From Pseudomonas abietaniphila (lineage in GTDB: Bacteria > Pseudomonadota > Gammaproteobacteria > Pseudomonadales > Pseudomonadaceae), in the NCBI RefSeq assembly GCF_900100795.1, contig NZ_FNCO01000021.1, forward strand, positions 1-64,000: a stretch of DNA of 64,000 nucleotides, in the 5' to 3' direction. Within the stretch, counting starts at the first letter, position 1. Each line of letters opens with the position of its first letter. This document shows, piece after piece, positions 51,085 to 58,671 of the stretch. The translations under genes were made by a program, and so were the position numbers. Under the pieces are notes generated by a model. It worked only from the letters and a program-made list of their open reading frames with translations, was not told the DNA's origin and ran no database searches.

Positions 51085-51564
51085 CTAAATGGCCGCAGGC
51101 GCTAGGAGCGCTTTGATGTATTGCCGATCGCTTGAGACCATGTTTTCCACGCAGCGCAATGCAACGTTACCCATTTCCTGATCGACCTTTGCCTGGGACC
51201 CGGCATTACCGTTGAGTTGTTCGCGCCAGCCTTCAGTATGGGTCTCCATCAGAGCACGAAGGCTCGACTGCGAAAGTCGGTCGAACACCGCCTTAACCAC
51301 CTTGGCTACGGCTAAACAACCCTCCGGATCTGTTTTCGAAGATCGTTGGGCTTCAGTCTGACCCGCGTGCGGATCAATCTCGATCGTAGGCTCGATTTTC
51401 GAAAGCATTGCACTCAGATGCTCGCTAACCAGGCGGTGCAGCTCATTGTAGCTGTGGCCATCGGGCGGCAATTCCTTCTCGTCCAGTGCGGTTGAATGAG
51501 CGTTTACTGCTGCGAGCAGAGCTTGGAGCGATTGGGCTTGATTTTGTTTTACGTTGAGACTCAT
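51085..51564 (-). CDS. Hypothetical protein, 159 residues
   Basis: Unrecognised, largely helical (QSLQALLAAVNAHSTALDEK, LHRLVSEHLSAMLSK). The ATG at 51564 follows CAGGTGA. The longer frame from 51609 lacks a ribosome site. Confidence 0.55.
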   Translation of the reverse strand: MSLNVKQNQAQSLQALLAAVNAHSTALDEKELPPDGHSYNELHRLVSEHLSAMLSKIEPTIEIDPHAGQTEAQRSSKTDPEGCLAVAKVVKAVFDRLSQSSLRALMETHTEGWREQLNGNAGSQAKVDQEMGNVALRCVENMVSSDRQYIKALLAPAAI

Positions 51565-51706
51565 GAGGGTCACCTGAAGGGATTGAACATACCCCGGGTA
51601 ATGCTTCACAGGCGATTACAACGTATGGGCGCCATTGGGCTGGTTTCCACATGCATGTGCAGCATCACCGTGCATCAAGCCTACTTCCCCATCGGAGCGT
51701 TCCATC

Positions 51707-52279
51707 ATGAAATTCCAACCTGCGTTTGAACGTATGCAAGCAATTGTCGAAGCTGAAAACTGCTTGCTGAAAGCCTATAAAGTCGACTTTTACCAATATG
51801 ACCGGGAGCACCTGGCAAACACAGGCACCGTCGGCGGACGCTATGTGTGGGTCATCCGCCAAAACGGAACGCACCTGGCCAGTCTCAACCTTCACCATAA
51901 GGTCACCCAGTTCGTCGAGTGTGCTCTTGCGTCAAATGAAGCCTTGGAGGTCTATGAAATCACACTGTTGGAAGACGGTGATGCGACGATAAATTCGATC
52001 ACTGTCGCCAAGGCGCATGATCTTATTCAGGTCCAACCCTTCGAGTTCCAAGGCCGTCACATCAAGAAGAATGGGCGACTGATCGCGTTGGTCGATATCA
52101 AGACCATCTTCCATCAAGGCAAACACGGTGGATCGGTGAACTTCACGTTCGAACAACCACCGTCTCCGGATGTTGAAACCAATTTCAAACAGGTCGCTCT
52201 TTGCCTGTTTCAACAGAAGGTTCAAACCCTGTTTGCATCAATGGACGAGGTCACCTTCTCCACTCAGCGCCTGAGCTGA
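51707..52279 (+). CDS. Hypothetical protein, 190 residues
   Basis: Unrecognised mixed alpha/beta protein (GGRYVWVIRQNGTHLASLNL, NGRLIALVDIKTIFHQGK). GGAG lies nine nt before the ATG. Ends at a shared bidirectional terminator region. Confidence 0.6.
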   Translation: MKFQPAFERMQAIVEAENCLLKAYKVDFYQYDREHLANTGTVGGRYVWVIRQNGTHLASLNLHHKVTQFVECALASNEALEVYEITLLEDGDATINSITVAKAHDLIQVQPFEFQGRHIKKNGRLIALVDIKTIFHQGKHGGSVNFTFEQPPSPDVETNFKQVALCLFQQKVQTLFASMDEVTFSTQRLS

Positions 52280-52293
52280 TTCAACCGCTACAA

Positions 52294-52324
52294 ACGCCGG
52301 CCCTCATGGTCGGCGTTTTTTTTG
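52294..52324 (+). terminator. Terminator of the 51707 gene
   Basis: ACGCCGGCC/GGTCGGCGT stem (one wobble), CTCAT loop, then eight T residues. Confidence 0.85.
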
Positions 52325-52326
52325 GC

Positions 52327-52352
52327 AAAAAAAACCGGCCACATGGGCCGGT
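52327..52352 (-). terminator. Terminator of the 52363 gene
   Basis: ACCGGCC/GGCCGGT stem followed on the minus strand by eight T residues. AGCGTTAAG joins it to the stop codon. Confidence 0.85.
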
Positions 52353-52362
52353 CTGTAGAGCG

Positions 52363-53160
52363 TTAAGCGGTTTGCGAATTGCGTAATGCGACTGCTGCTC
52401 GATCTTCTCTCTCGCGCAAATGTTTTTCGGACAGCGGTCCGGGCTGTTCGACACCACCGAGATCATCCAGGCACACAAGATATCGAAGGTAGTCTTCGCC
52501 CGGATTGCTAATCAGATGACAAAGCCGATCGTCTCCCAGGACTCGCGTTTTGAACTCAGCTCGCGTTAATTGACCTCGACCCAAGGAAACCTGGAGTCGG
52601 TTGTATTCAAGGTAGTCAGGCCTCCAGCCACTCTGAATACAGCAAAGTGCATAAGGTTCGTCTTGAGGGCCAGGCCAAACCGGTAGCGTACTACCGAGCT
52701 GCGAAATGGTAAGCCCAGCTTCCACAGCCGGCGCAGTGATCGGATTCAGTACCCCAGCCCTTAGATCGAACCATGCATGGCCCGTTGAGCTGTACAAGTG
52801 CTCAGGTACGGGAGATCGATCTACCGCTCCGTAGACGACCCAGATGTTTGACCCAGGCCATTGCTGGATAAACCTCACCATCATGCTTTTAGGATCGGTA
52901 GACCTAGGCCATATCGGCTCTCTCAAATGATAGTCAATGTGGTAAGGCAATACGTCCGGGGGGACCTGATCACCAACCGCCGAATCGAACACCTCACAAC
53001 CTTCGGAGCCGAAGTGAGCGAGGTAGCCGAATCCTTCTTTGATCGCGAATCTGTGGTCGAATCGAAGTGCGCCCACAAGGCCCACTTCCCCCGCTCCAGT
53101 TTTTCGCAACATGATGCGTCCGGCCGGTTTGTAACCGGTGTTGCAGTTGAAAGCGTTCAT
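52363..53160 (-). CDS. Hypothetical protein, 265 residues
   Basis: Unrecognised. Aromatic-rich and probably beta-structured (WPGSNIWVVYGAVDRSPVPE, YALCCIQSGWRPDYLEYNRL). The ATG at 53160 follows AGGAGATTGCC. The frame open further upstream runs through the leader hairpin and is not used. Confidence 0.6.
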   Translation of the reverse strand: MNAFNCNTGYKPAGRIMLRKTGAGEVGLVGALRFDHRFAIKEGFGYLAHFGSEGCEVFDSAVGDQVPPDVLPYHIDYHLREPIWPRSTDPKSMMVRFIQQWPGSNIWVVYGAVDRSPVPEHLYSSTGHAWFDLRAGVLNPITAPAVEAGLTISQLGSTLPVWPGPQDEPYALCCIQSGWRPDYLEYNRLQVSLGRGQLTRAEFKTRVLGDDRLCHLISNPGEDYLRYLVCLDDLGGVEQPGPLSEKHLREREDRAAVALRNSQTA

Positions 53161-53164
53161 GGCA

Positions 53165-53190
53165 ATCTCCTTCTCATAGTCAGAGGAGAT
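53165..53190 (-). promoter_or_regulatory. Shine-Dalgarno-sequestering leader of the 52363 gene
   Basis: On the minus strand ATCTCCT (53190-53184) pairs perfectly with AGGAGAT (53171-53165), the ribosome site four nt before the ATG. Loop of 12 nt. Confidence 0.6.
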
Positions 53191-53205
53191 GCTTTCCTCA
53201 GGTCG

Positions 53206-53234
53206 ATAAAAAGCCCACCTCAAGGAGGTGGGCT
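53206..53234 (-). terminator. Terminator of the 53244 gene
   Basis: AGCCCACCT/AGGTGGGCT stem with a CAAGG loop, then TTTTATC on the minus strand. It lies only 46 nt upstream of the next start codon. Confidence 0.85.
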
Positions 53235-53243
53235 GATGTTGCG

Positions 53244-53753
53244 TTACGGGGCCAGTAGGTAGTCCCCTGCGATAACGGCATTCGTTGACAACGCGTTGGA
53301 AGGAACAGTAACGCGCTTGGTGCCGTCATCGATCAGGTCGAACAGCACTGCTGCCAACCTCCGAACCACGACATTTTCCTCTGTAACATGGGGGATTGAG
53401 GCGCCCTGTGATTGCAGAAGGATTTTGTAACCCGTGTCATCGGCGTTGTGGGTAATGAGCACGAACCCTTGGAGCTTCTCGGTATTGACGTTCAGCTGCA
53501 TCGCAGGACGTCGGCCGTGGCGAGCCTCATCATCACAATCACGCAACAAGATGAAATCAGGGTTGGCGCCGGCATCGAGCAGCATCTGCCAGATGGTCCG
53601 TTCATTGTCCGGAGTACGGAGCACCTCGATCAGCTCGATCATCCGCAGAAGACGACGCGATCGAATCGAGTCACGATCGATCGGAAGCTTTGAGACGTTG
53701 AAGCCATCAAGACTGTCGTGCTGAGCTGAAGCTGTTGCGGTCTGGGTATGCAT
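53244..53753 (-). CDS. Hypothetical protein, 169 residues
   Basis: Unrecognised. An Arg-rich helical segment (RSRRLLRMIELIEVLRTPDN) precedes beta-like strands. AGGAGAG precedes the ATG and is embedded in an extended leader hairpin. Own terminator downstream. Confidence 0.6.
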   Translation of the reverse strand: MHTQTATASAQHDSLDGFNVSKLPIDRDSIRSRRLLRMIELIEVLRTPDNERTIWQMLLDAGANPDFILLRDCDDEARHGRRPAMQLNVNTEKLQGFVLITHNADDTGYKILLQSQGASIPHVTEENVVVRRLAAVLFDLIDDGTKRVTVPSNALSTNAVIAGDYLLAP

Positions 53754-53756
53754 TTT

Positions 53757-53811
53757 GACTCTCCTGAAAGTTGAGCCAAGCTTGCGAAGGCTTGGTATTC
53801 AGGGATGAGTC
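53757..53811 (-). promoter_or_regulatory. Three-stem leader over the Shine-Dalgarno of the 53244 gene
   Basis: Nested inverted repeats GACTC/GAGTC (53757-53761, 53807-53811), CCTGAA/TTCAGG (53763-53768, 53798-53803) and CCAAGC/GCTTGG (53776-53781, 53790-53795) form one long arm. The ribosome site CAGGAGAG is inside the paired region. Confidence 0.6.
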
Positions 53812-53840
53812 ACATGGATCTGTAGACGTTTCCGTCACCG

Positions 53841-53869
53841 ATAAAAACCCTGCCGAAGACGGCAGGGTT
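53841..53869 (-). terminator. Terminator of the 53879 gene
   Basis: AACCCTGCC/GGCAGGGTT stem with a GAAGAC loop, followed by TTTTTAT on the minus strand. TGGAGCGTTAAC joins it to the stop. Confidence 0.85.
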
Positions 53870-53878
53870 GGTGGAGCG

Positions 53879-54370
53879 TTAACGCGGATTAGAGCAGATG
53901 CTCTTCAACGCTCTGTCGACCAGGTCGCCTTCGTAACTGATGATCACCTCGACGTTTGTGCAGATCGGTTGAAGCGCGCCCAACGAGCGTGCAGTGATGA
54001 GATAGCCGTTTGCATCAGTTTGTGAAGCGGCGCCATACAGTACGGCGTTACTCACGACCGCTTTTAGCACTGCTTTTCCGCCATCACTCTCGGTCCAGCT
54101 GGGCGACACCGTGTTTCTTGCTTTGACTTCGTGACCACAGACGCGGTAATGATCAAAGTGATCGTCACCGTTTTGAACAGTAACCGAATCGCACCCGTCA
54201 AACTGACCGACGTAGATCACAGATTTGTTTCTGCCATTGATATGAGCAACCGTGGACATCCGCGACTGAGCAACAGCCTCAACCGCATTACTTGTCTCAG
54301 TCGCAAGCGCCAGCGTAGGAGTGAGTCCAAGAAGGCCCAACCCCAGTACCAAGGCAATTCTTCCTTTCAT
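53879..54370 (-). CDS. Hypothetical secreted protein, 163 residues
   Basis: A signal peptide (MKGRIALVLGLGLLGLTPTLALA) and a periplasmic domain with four cysteines, two of them in GCDSV and VCGHEV. No family recognised. It starts 24 nt after the end of the methyltransferase-like gene, so the two may be co-transcribed. Confidence 0.65.
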   Translation of the reverse strand: MKGRIALVLGLGLLGLTPTLALATETSNAVEAVAQSRMSTVAHINGRNKSVIYVGQFDGCDSVTVQNGDDHFDHYRVCGHEVKARNTVSPSWTESDGGKAVLKAVVSNAVLYGAASQTDANGYLITARSLGALQPICTNVEVIISYEGDLVDRALKSICSNPR

Positions 54371-54394
54371 GTGGGAACCTCAGATTTGGTTGGA

Positions 54395-55060
54395 TTAAGA
54401 AGCGAGCGCTACCTTCGGTGGAGCTGTTGCGTACATGATCATCGTCTTGGTCTCGGACAGAGACAGTGTGTTGCCCTGCTGGATAATGATTTCACCTATT
54501 TCCAGTCTGTGAACCGCGCAGTTTGCGGCGAGTTGGATAGCCGTCATGCGCGCACAGATTCCGTCGATGTCGCAGCCGTGAAACTGCCAGTTACGCAATT
54601 CATCAGGGCCATTGGCCTCCAATAGCTGATTGGCCTTCGCAAGCAGCATTACGCCGCTTCCACAGGCGGGATCAGAGAATGCCTTGAGTCCATTTCCCGA
54701 TGTTTGGTGGTCAGGATCGGCGTTCATTCGGGCCATCATTGAGGCGATCGACCAGGGAGTAAAGAATTGGCCTAACAGCTGCTTTCCCCCGTGGCTGGCC
54801 AGCTCTTCGTAGAGAATACCCAGTATGTCCTTGAAGGGTTCCTCTTTACTCAGGGCTTGGTCGTAACAACCAATGGCCTGTTGCACCAAAGGCTGCGCAT
54901 CGGCTGGTACCGGGTACCACGGCTGGTAACCCCAGACCTCCATCACTGAGCCGAGAAAGAATCGGAACATCTCACCAGGTGGGTATCTATGCCCATCCGA
55001 GAGCGCATCTGCTAAAGGTTTGATGACAGAAGGAACTGCGCGAACGAGTTTGCTTGCCAT
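54395..55060 (-). CDS. N6-adenine methyltransferase-like protein without NPPY motif
   Basis: The 221-residue protein has LGQFFTPWSIASMMA and the SAM-binding motif I DPACGSGVMLLA, as in type I-like N6-adenine methylases. Where the catalytic NPPF/Y should come, it ends with ATAPPKVALAS. It may be a truncated or non-catalytic methylase. The ATG at 55060 follows TTTGGAG. The frame open from 55192 crosses a terminator and is rejected. Confidence 0.7.
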   Translation of the reverse strand: MASKLVRAVPSVIKPLADALSDGHRYPPGEMFRFFLGSVMEVWGYQPWYPVPADAQPLVQQAIGCYDQALSKEEPFKDILGILYEELASHGGKQLLGQFFTPWSIASMMARMNADPDHQTSGNGLKAFSDPACGSGVMLLAKANQLLEANGPDELRNWQFHGCDIDGICARMTAIQLAANCAVHRLEIGEIIIQQGNTLSLSETKTMIMYATAPPKVALAS

Positions 55061-55141
55061 GGTGGCATCTCCAAAGAGGTTGGTCGTGTACTCGTAATGC
55101 ATCACACCGACCAGCAACCCACGGAAAGCCAAAATTTCAGG

Positions 55142-55172
55142 CAAAAAAAACCGCTCCCATTGGGGGAGCGGT
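55142..55172 (-). terminator. Terminator of the 55182 gene
   Basis: ACCGCTCCC/GGGAGCGGT stem followed by eight T residues on the minus strand. GGAGCATTAG joins it to the stop codon. Confidence 0.85.
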
Positions 55173-55181
55173 GACGGAGCA

Positions 55182-56033
55182 TTAGAGGTCATCAGGACCT
55201 TTTATAGCGTCATTGGGAACCCAGACATAGGCCTCCACGAAGGCGCCACGTTCAGCCAGACTTACATTCGCATTCTCAGGGATTTCCATATCGTCGGACG
55301 CGAGATTTTCCCGAGCCCAGGCCAAGTATTGCGCCTGGAGGGCTGCTGAATCCTGCGACTCATCATTTGCGGTGCCTTCTACCTCAGCCTTGAGTCTGGC
55401 AATTTCGCAGACAGCTTCATCACCGGGCGGTGATTGCGAAAGATCGAAATGGATGCCACGCACACCGTAGGTGCGCTGAAACTCTTCATCGGTTTGATTA
55501 CGACTGCACTGAGGTAGGCAGCTGACACAAAGACCATAGCCGGTATCGCGGTTACTCCATTGACGCCCGGTAGTGACGCCGCCACAACAGGAGCAGTAAA
55601 GCCGTTCTAACGATGTGAGTTCATTCTGGCTGGCATCATCGGTCACCAGCGCATACGGAACGTTCTTCAGTTCGCAGTACGCGATGGTATCTCCCTCAAC
55701 GCTGTACAAGCCAAGGGTTGCTTCATCCCAATCAATTGGCGCCGCAATAAAGCCATCGCCATCCGTCAGGAGGAAGTAACGGCCGTCGGGAAGCACTTTT
55801 TTCAAAGCCATGCAGCCGCCACCCGTGTGTTCCTCCTCGAAGAGATAGGTGGATACCGGATCAACCAGTTCCTTACCTGAAGGCGAGAAATAGGGATTGC
55901 GGATCTCCATGCCGGAAAAAGAGAACGCGAGAAGCTTGGGGTCGTACTCTGCCTTTTGCTCATGGTCGTGAGGGCCTACAACGACCATTGGGAGCGAAAC
56001 GGAATCGAGTGACGCTGTTTGAGTCTGCTGCAT
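55182..56033 (-). CDS. Hypothetical protein with zinc-ribbon cysteines, 283 residues
   Basis: Unrecognised. Residues about 130-185 hold LYCSCCGG...YGLCVSCLPQC, a four-to-six Cys zinc-binding pattern. The N-terminal part looks beta-rich (DGRYFLLTDGDGFIAAPIDW). AGGAG precedes the ATG. The upstream GGGACATCTC partly complements the ribosome site. Confidence 0.6.
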   Translation of the reverse strand: MQQTQTASLDSVSLPMVVVGPHDHEQKAEYDPKLLAFSFSGMEIRNPYFSPSGKELVDPVSTYLFEEEHTGGGCMALKKVLPDGRYFLLTDGDGFIAAPIDWDEATLGLYSVEGDTIAYCELKNVPYALVTDDASQNELTSLERLYCSCCGGVTTGRQWSNRDTGYGLCVSCLPQCSRNQTDEEFQRTYGVRGIHFDLSQSPPGDEAVCEIARLKAEVEGTANDESQDSAALQAQYLAWARENLASDDMEIPENANVSLAERGAFVEAYVWVPNDAIKGPDDL

Positions 56034-56100
56034 TTTACTTCTCCTGTAGGGGTAATCATCGTGAAAAGAGATGTCCCACAGAGGCCAGTAAAAACAGGGA

Positions 56101-56128
56101 AAAAAAACCGCCCCGTAGCAGGGCGGTT
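56101..56128 (-). terminator. Terminator of the 56141 gene
   Basis: AACCGCCC/GGGCGGTT stem with a CGTAGCA loop, then T residues on the minus strand. Confidence 0.85.
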
Positions 56129-56140
56129 GGTGGATCTGTT

Positions 56141-56440
56141 CTAGATGTAGGCGGAAACCTGGAAACCTTTTCCGCCCTCATTCTGGGGTACTCCCCCTTC
56201 TAGGGAAACAGTAACGCTTGTCACGCCAGCATTTCTGAACATCTGTGCAACCGTGTGCGCCACCGGCTCCATGTCAAAGGGCAAAACCGTAAACCAGGCT
56301 CTTGAGTTGCGACACCAACGACATCCGTACCCGCCGAAAAAATTATTGGCGCTTGTAGCCGGACCAGGGGAAGGAATGTCGAGGATTTTGTTGATTCTCT
56401 GGGCGAAAGCTTCAGGGAATTGCTGGAGCACTGATGTCAT
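56141..56440 (-). CDS. Hypothetical protein, 99 residues
   Basis: Unrecognised. Contains a Gly/aromatic/Cys segment FFGGYGCRWCRNSRAWF and a C-terminal beta region. It starts 12 nt after the upstream gene stop, so it is the second gene of a pair. Confidence 0.55.
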   Translation of the reverse strand: MTSVLQQFPEAFAQRINKILDIPSPGPATSANNFFGGYGCRWCRNSRAWFTVLPFDMEPVAHTVAQMFRNAGVTSVTVSLEGGVPQNEGGKGFQVSAYI

Positions 56441-56452
56441 GCCAGCCTCCAG

Positions 56453-56842
56453 TTAGGCCGCGTGGCTAGCGTTTTGACGTTTTGAGAGATTGCCGAGGTT
56501 TTTCAGTTTCTCGATGAATCGCTCACTCGCAGTACTACTGACCAGGTCCGAAACGTTGACATACATGTTCATACCGCCGCTGAAGTCCTTTTTGCTGGTG
56601 CAGGTACGGTAAAGCACCTTGAGAGTACTGCCCGAGCCAACGTGTAACATCAAATAGAGGCTGTCGCTGTGGGCAACGACCTCGCCCATTACGCCATCAC
56701 CGCCTTTATTGGAACGAAGGGCGTAATCAGATTCAGGGATACCTACGGCCTGAGCGATTTCCTTGAGCAGCCGTTTTCCCGAACGGTGCAGTGTGTCCTT
56801 GGTTATTGCCCTGTCGACCAGATTTTTTGGGATTTGAAACAT
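56453..56842 (-). CDS. Hypothetical protein, 129 residues
   Basis: Unrecognised. MFQIPKNLVDRAITKDTLHR and KRLLKEIAQAVGI suggest a helical N-terminus. Beta strands follow (SDSLYLMLHVGSGSTLKVLY). GAGGAAAA precedes the ATG at 56842. The leader holds GGTCTC/GAAGACC around a TTGC loop, like the leaders at 24551 and 53757. Confidence 0.55.
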   Translation of the reverse strand: MFQIPKNLVDRAITKDTLHRSGKRLLKEIAQAVGIPESDYALRSNKGGDGVMGEVVAHSDSLYLMLHVGSGSTLKVLYRTCTSKKDFSGGMNMYVNVSDLVSSTASERFIEKLKNLGNLSKRQNASHAA

Positions 56843-57014
56843 GGTTTTTTCCTCGGGTGTGCGGTCTCTTGCGAAGACCTGATGCACAGAGATGCTCAAC
56901 ATCCATACACACGAATACTGACAGCATCGTGAAGATCGAAAATCTGATCGCCACCGGCAGCTAGGGCTTGAGTCACATAGGCTGAAACGCAGCCTGAACA
57001 CGCTGGATTTGGAG

Positions 57015-57142
57015 AATAAAGACTGTCGCGGCTAAGGCAGGCTTTGTGGGCATCAAGCCAGCTCTGGAGGAAACGCAAAACTGTCTCAATAACTCAATTC
57101 GCTGCTGTGGAGCGGAGGCGTAGAGAATTAAAACTGTCGCAA
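57015..57142 (+). repeat. Three ACTGTCGCA-type motifs downstream of the CoiA-like gene
   Basis: AATAAAGACTGTCGC (57015-57029), CAAAACTGTCTCA (57076-57088) and AATTAAAACTGTCGCAA (57126-57142) stand in one orientation. The opposite orientation occurs at 58496-58532, on the other side of the CoiA-like gene. Spacing is about 61 and 50 nt. They may be transposase-binding sites of an old Tn7/Tn5053-like element. Nothing else is seen in this 330-nt gap. Confidence 0.45.
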
Positions 57143-57177
57143 CCATCAGATTCGGCACGTTGCAACGGTTCAGCCAG

Positions 57178-58359
57178 TCACGACTGTGAAATTGCCGACC
57201 TGAGCGGGTAGATGAATTCATCCTTCCATCTACGCTCACACATTGGAGACTCAACCCAGCCATCCTTTCTGCTCATTCTCCAGCTCGGTGTGATGCTAAG
57301 AACCGAACGCGCATCGACGGTGGTGGCGACTGGGACTGGGCACCTCAATAGGGCTACCCCTTTCGGCAAGCCTCGCGTCAGCGGTTCAGGCGTGCTGGCG
57401 CAAGCCGGGCAGCTATAGCTTCGCTCCCACACCCGAATGCCAGATTTTGAGTTTCCAAATCGCCCATAGCGATGCCAGACCTCGGATGGCTGCCCAAATC
57501 CCACGCCATATTTGTCGGCGCTAGCTTTCACAGAAGACATGCCCAAATCGAAATATTTTTCCACGGCTCTTATTCTGGCTGTAGGTAGAAGCCCTTTTCC
57601 GACCTTGCTTGTCCTAAAGCAACTGATGAACATTGGAGCTGTTTCACCAGAGATTCTGTTGAGAAGCAAAACGGAGCCGAACGGATAAAGCCATCTATCC
57701 CCACATGCACAGTTCACAAGTAGCGCAACTGGTCTGGCTGGCGTTTGCTGGTAGCTCAACAAGTCATCGTAGAACGCTTGCCCACGACACACAGCACTGG
57801 CTATATCGGCTGCATCCTGGGGGGTTTCTGCGACGAAGATGGGGTTTCTCCGTGCTAGATCCTCGGAGAGACGGCCCGTCAGGCCGATACTGCCGAATAT
57901 CCAAAGAGTAGGAACACCGGAGTGATTGCGCTGCTCAGTACGCTCGTATGTCCGCTGCGCTGACTGAGGCGAAATCTGCACTTCTATTGCTAGGCGCGGA
58001 GCAAAGGCAGAGTCGCCAACCAGAATGTCAGCTCGCCAATCGTCTACACCATCTTCAAGCTCGGCGCGAATGCCTAGATCGACCAGCGCTTTGTAGATGG
58101 CTACCTTCATGGCGATATGTTCTGGGCTTTCAGTGCTGGTATAGCCCTCTGGGCTCTCTCCAGGGAAGTGGGAAAAGTATCTGGTGATGCCGCCATCCCA
58201 TCTGAGGGTTTTGGCCTGTGCAGGAAGTTTCGTATCCGGCATGAGCACCTGCCGACCTTTGGACAGCTTCACGACTTCCTTCCAGTCTTCATCGCTAAGC
58301 AACGAGGCCACAGTGCGGCGGCCGTTCACTAAGCCCACGCAAGCCAAGTCAACCTCCAT
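57178..58359 (-). CDS. CoiA-like nuclease-domain protein
   Basis: The 393-residue protein resembles competence protein CoiA. SPEHIAMKVAIYKAL, a strand with D in DWRADILVG, and the E-x-Q of LAIEVQISPQS, then RTYERTEQR, fit a PD-(D/E)XK-like nuclease core (about 70-160). A C-terminal Cys pair (YSCPACAS) and an internal CACG suggest zinc. Flanked on both sides by inverted ACTGTCGCA repeats. Confidence 0.7.
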   Translation of the reverse strand: MEVDLACVGLVNGRRTVASLLSDEDWKEVVKLSKGRQVLMPDTKLPAQAKTLRWDGGITRYFSHFPGESPEGYTSTESPEHIAMKVAIYKALVDLGIRAELEDGVDDWRADILVGDSAFAPRLAIEVQISPQSAQRTYERTEQRNHSGVPTLWIFGSIGLTGRLSEDLARRNPIFVAETPQDAADIASAVCRGQAFYDDLLSYQQTPARPVALLVNCACGDRWLYPFGSVLLLNRISGETAPMFISCFRTSKVGKGLLPTARIRAVEKYFDLGMSSVKASADKYGVGFGQPSEVWHRYGRFGNSKSGIRVWERSYSCPACASTPEPLTRGLPKGVALLRCPVPVATTVDARSVLSITPSWRMSRKDGWVESPMCERRWKDEFIYPLRSAISQS

Positions 58360-58495
58360 GTCCCAATGACGCAGTTGAAATTCAGAGCGCCTAGATTTGA
58401 TCCTTCGCTACCTGAACCTGCTGTCAGGAACGAAGCGAAGCAAGCAGCACTGGAGGATACTAACTTGGTAACGCACCATTTACGACAGCCCAGCC

Positions 58496-58532
58496 TGCGA
58501 CAGTTTTTATTTAGTTGCGACAGTTTTTATTT
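58496..58532 (-). repeat. Tandem TGCGACAGTTTTTATTT repeats
   Basis: Two identical 17-bp copies (58496-58512 and 58516-58532) with a 20-bp period, the complement of the motifs at 57015-57142. They lie in the 310-nt gap upstream of the autotransporter gene. A 100-codon frame across this gap is not supported. Confidence 0.65.
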
Positions 58533-58671
58533 CGTAGGACCAACGCAAAACAGGACGCAAATCACAGAAAAAGTAACACGTAGCTATAATCCTGTTGATT
58601 TCATAATGATTCTATCTGTATTCTTGGCTCATGTTAACGAAATCGCCCACATGAGATCAGGACGCTAATTC

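Noticed and set aside
58366..58668. 100-codon plus-strand ORF between the CoiA-like and autotransporter genes
   Set aside because: Runs through the tandem TGCGACAG repeats and the promoter region. No ribosome site and no protein-like pattern.
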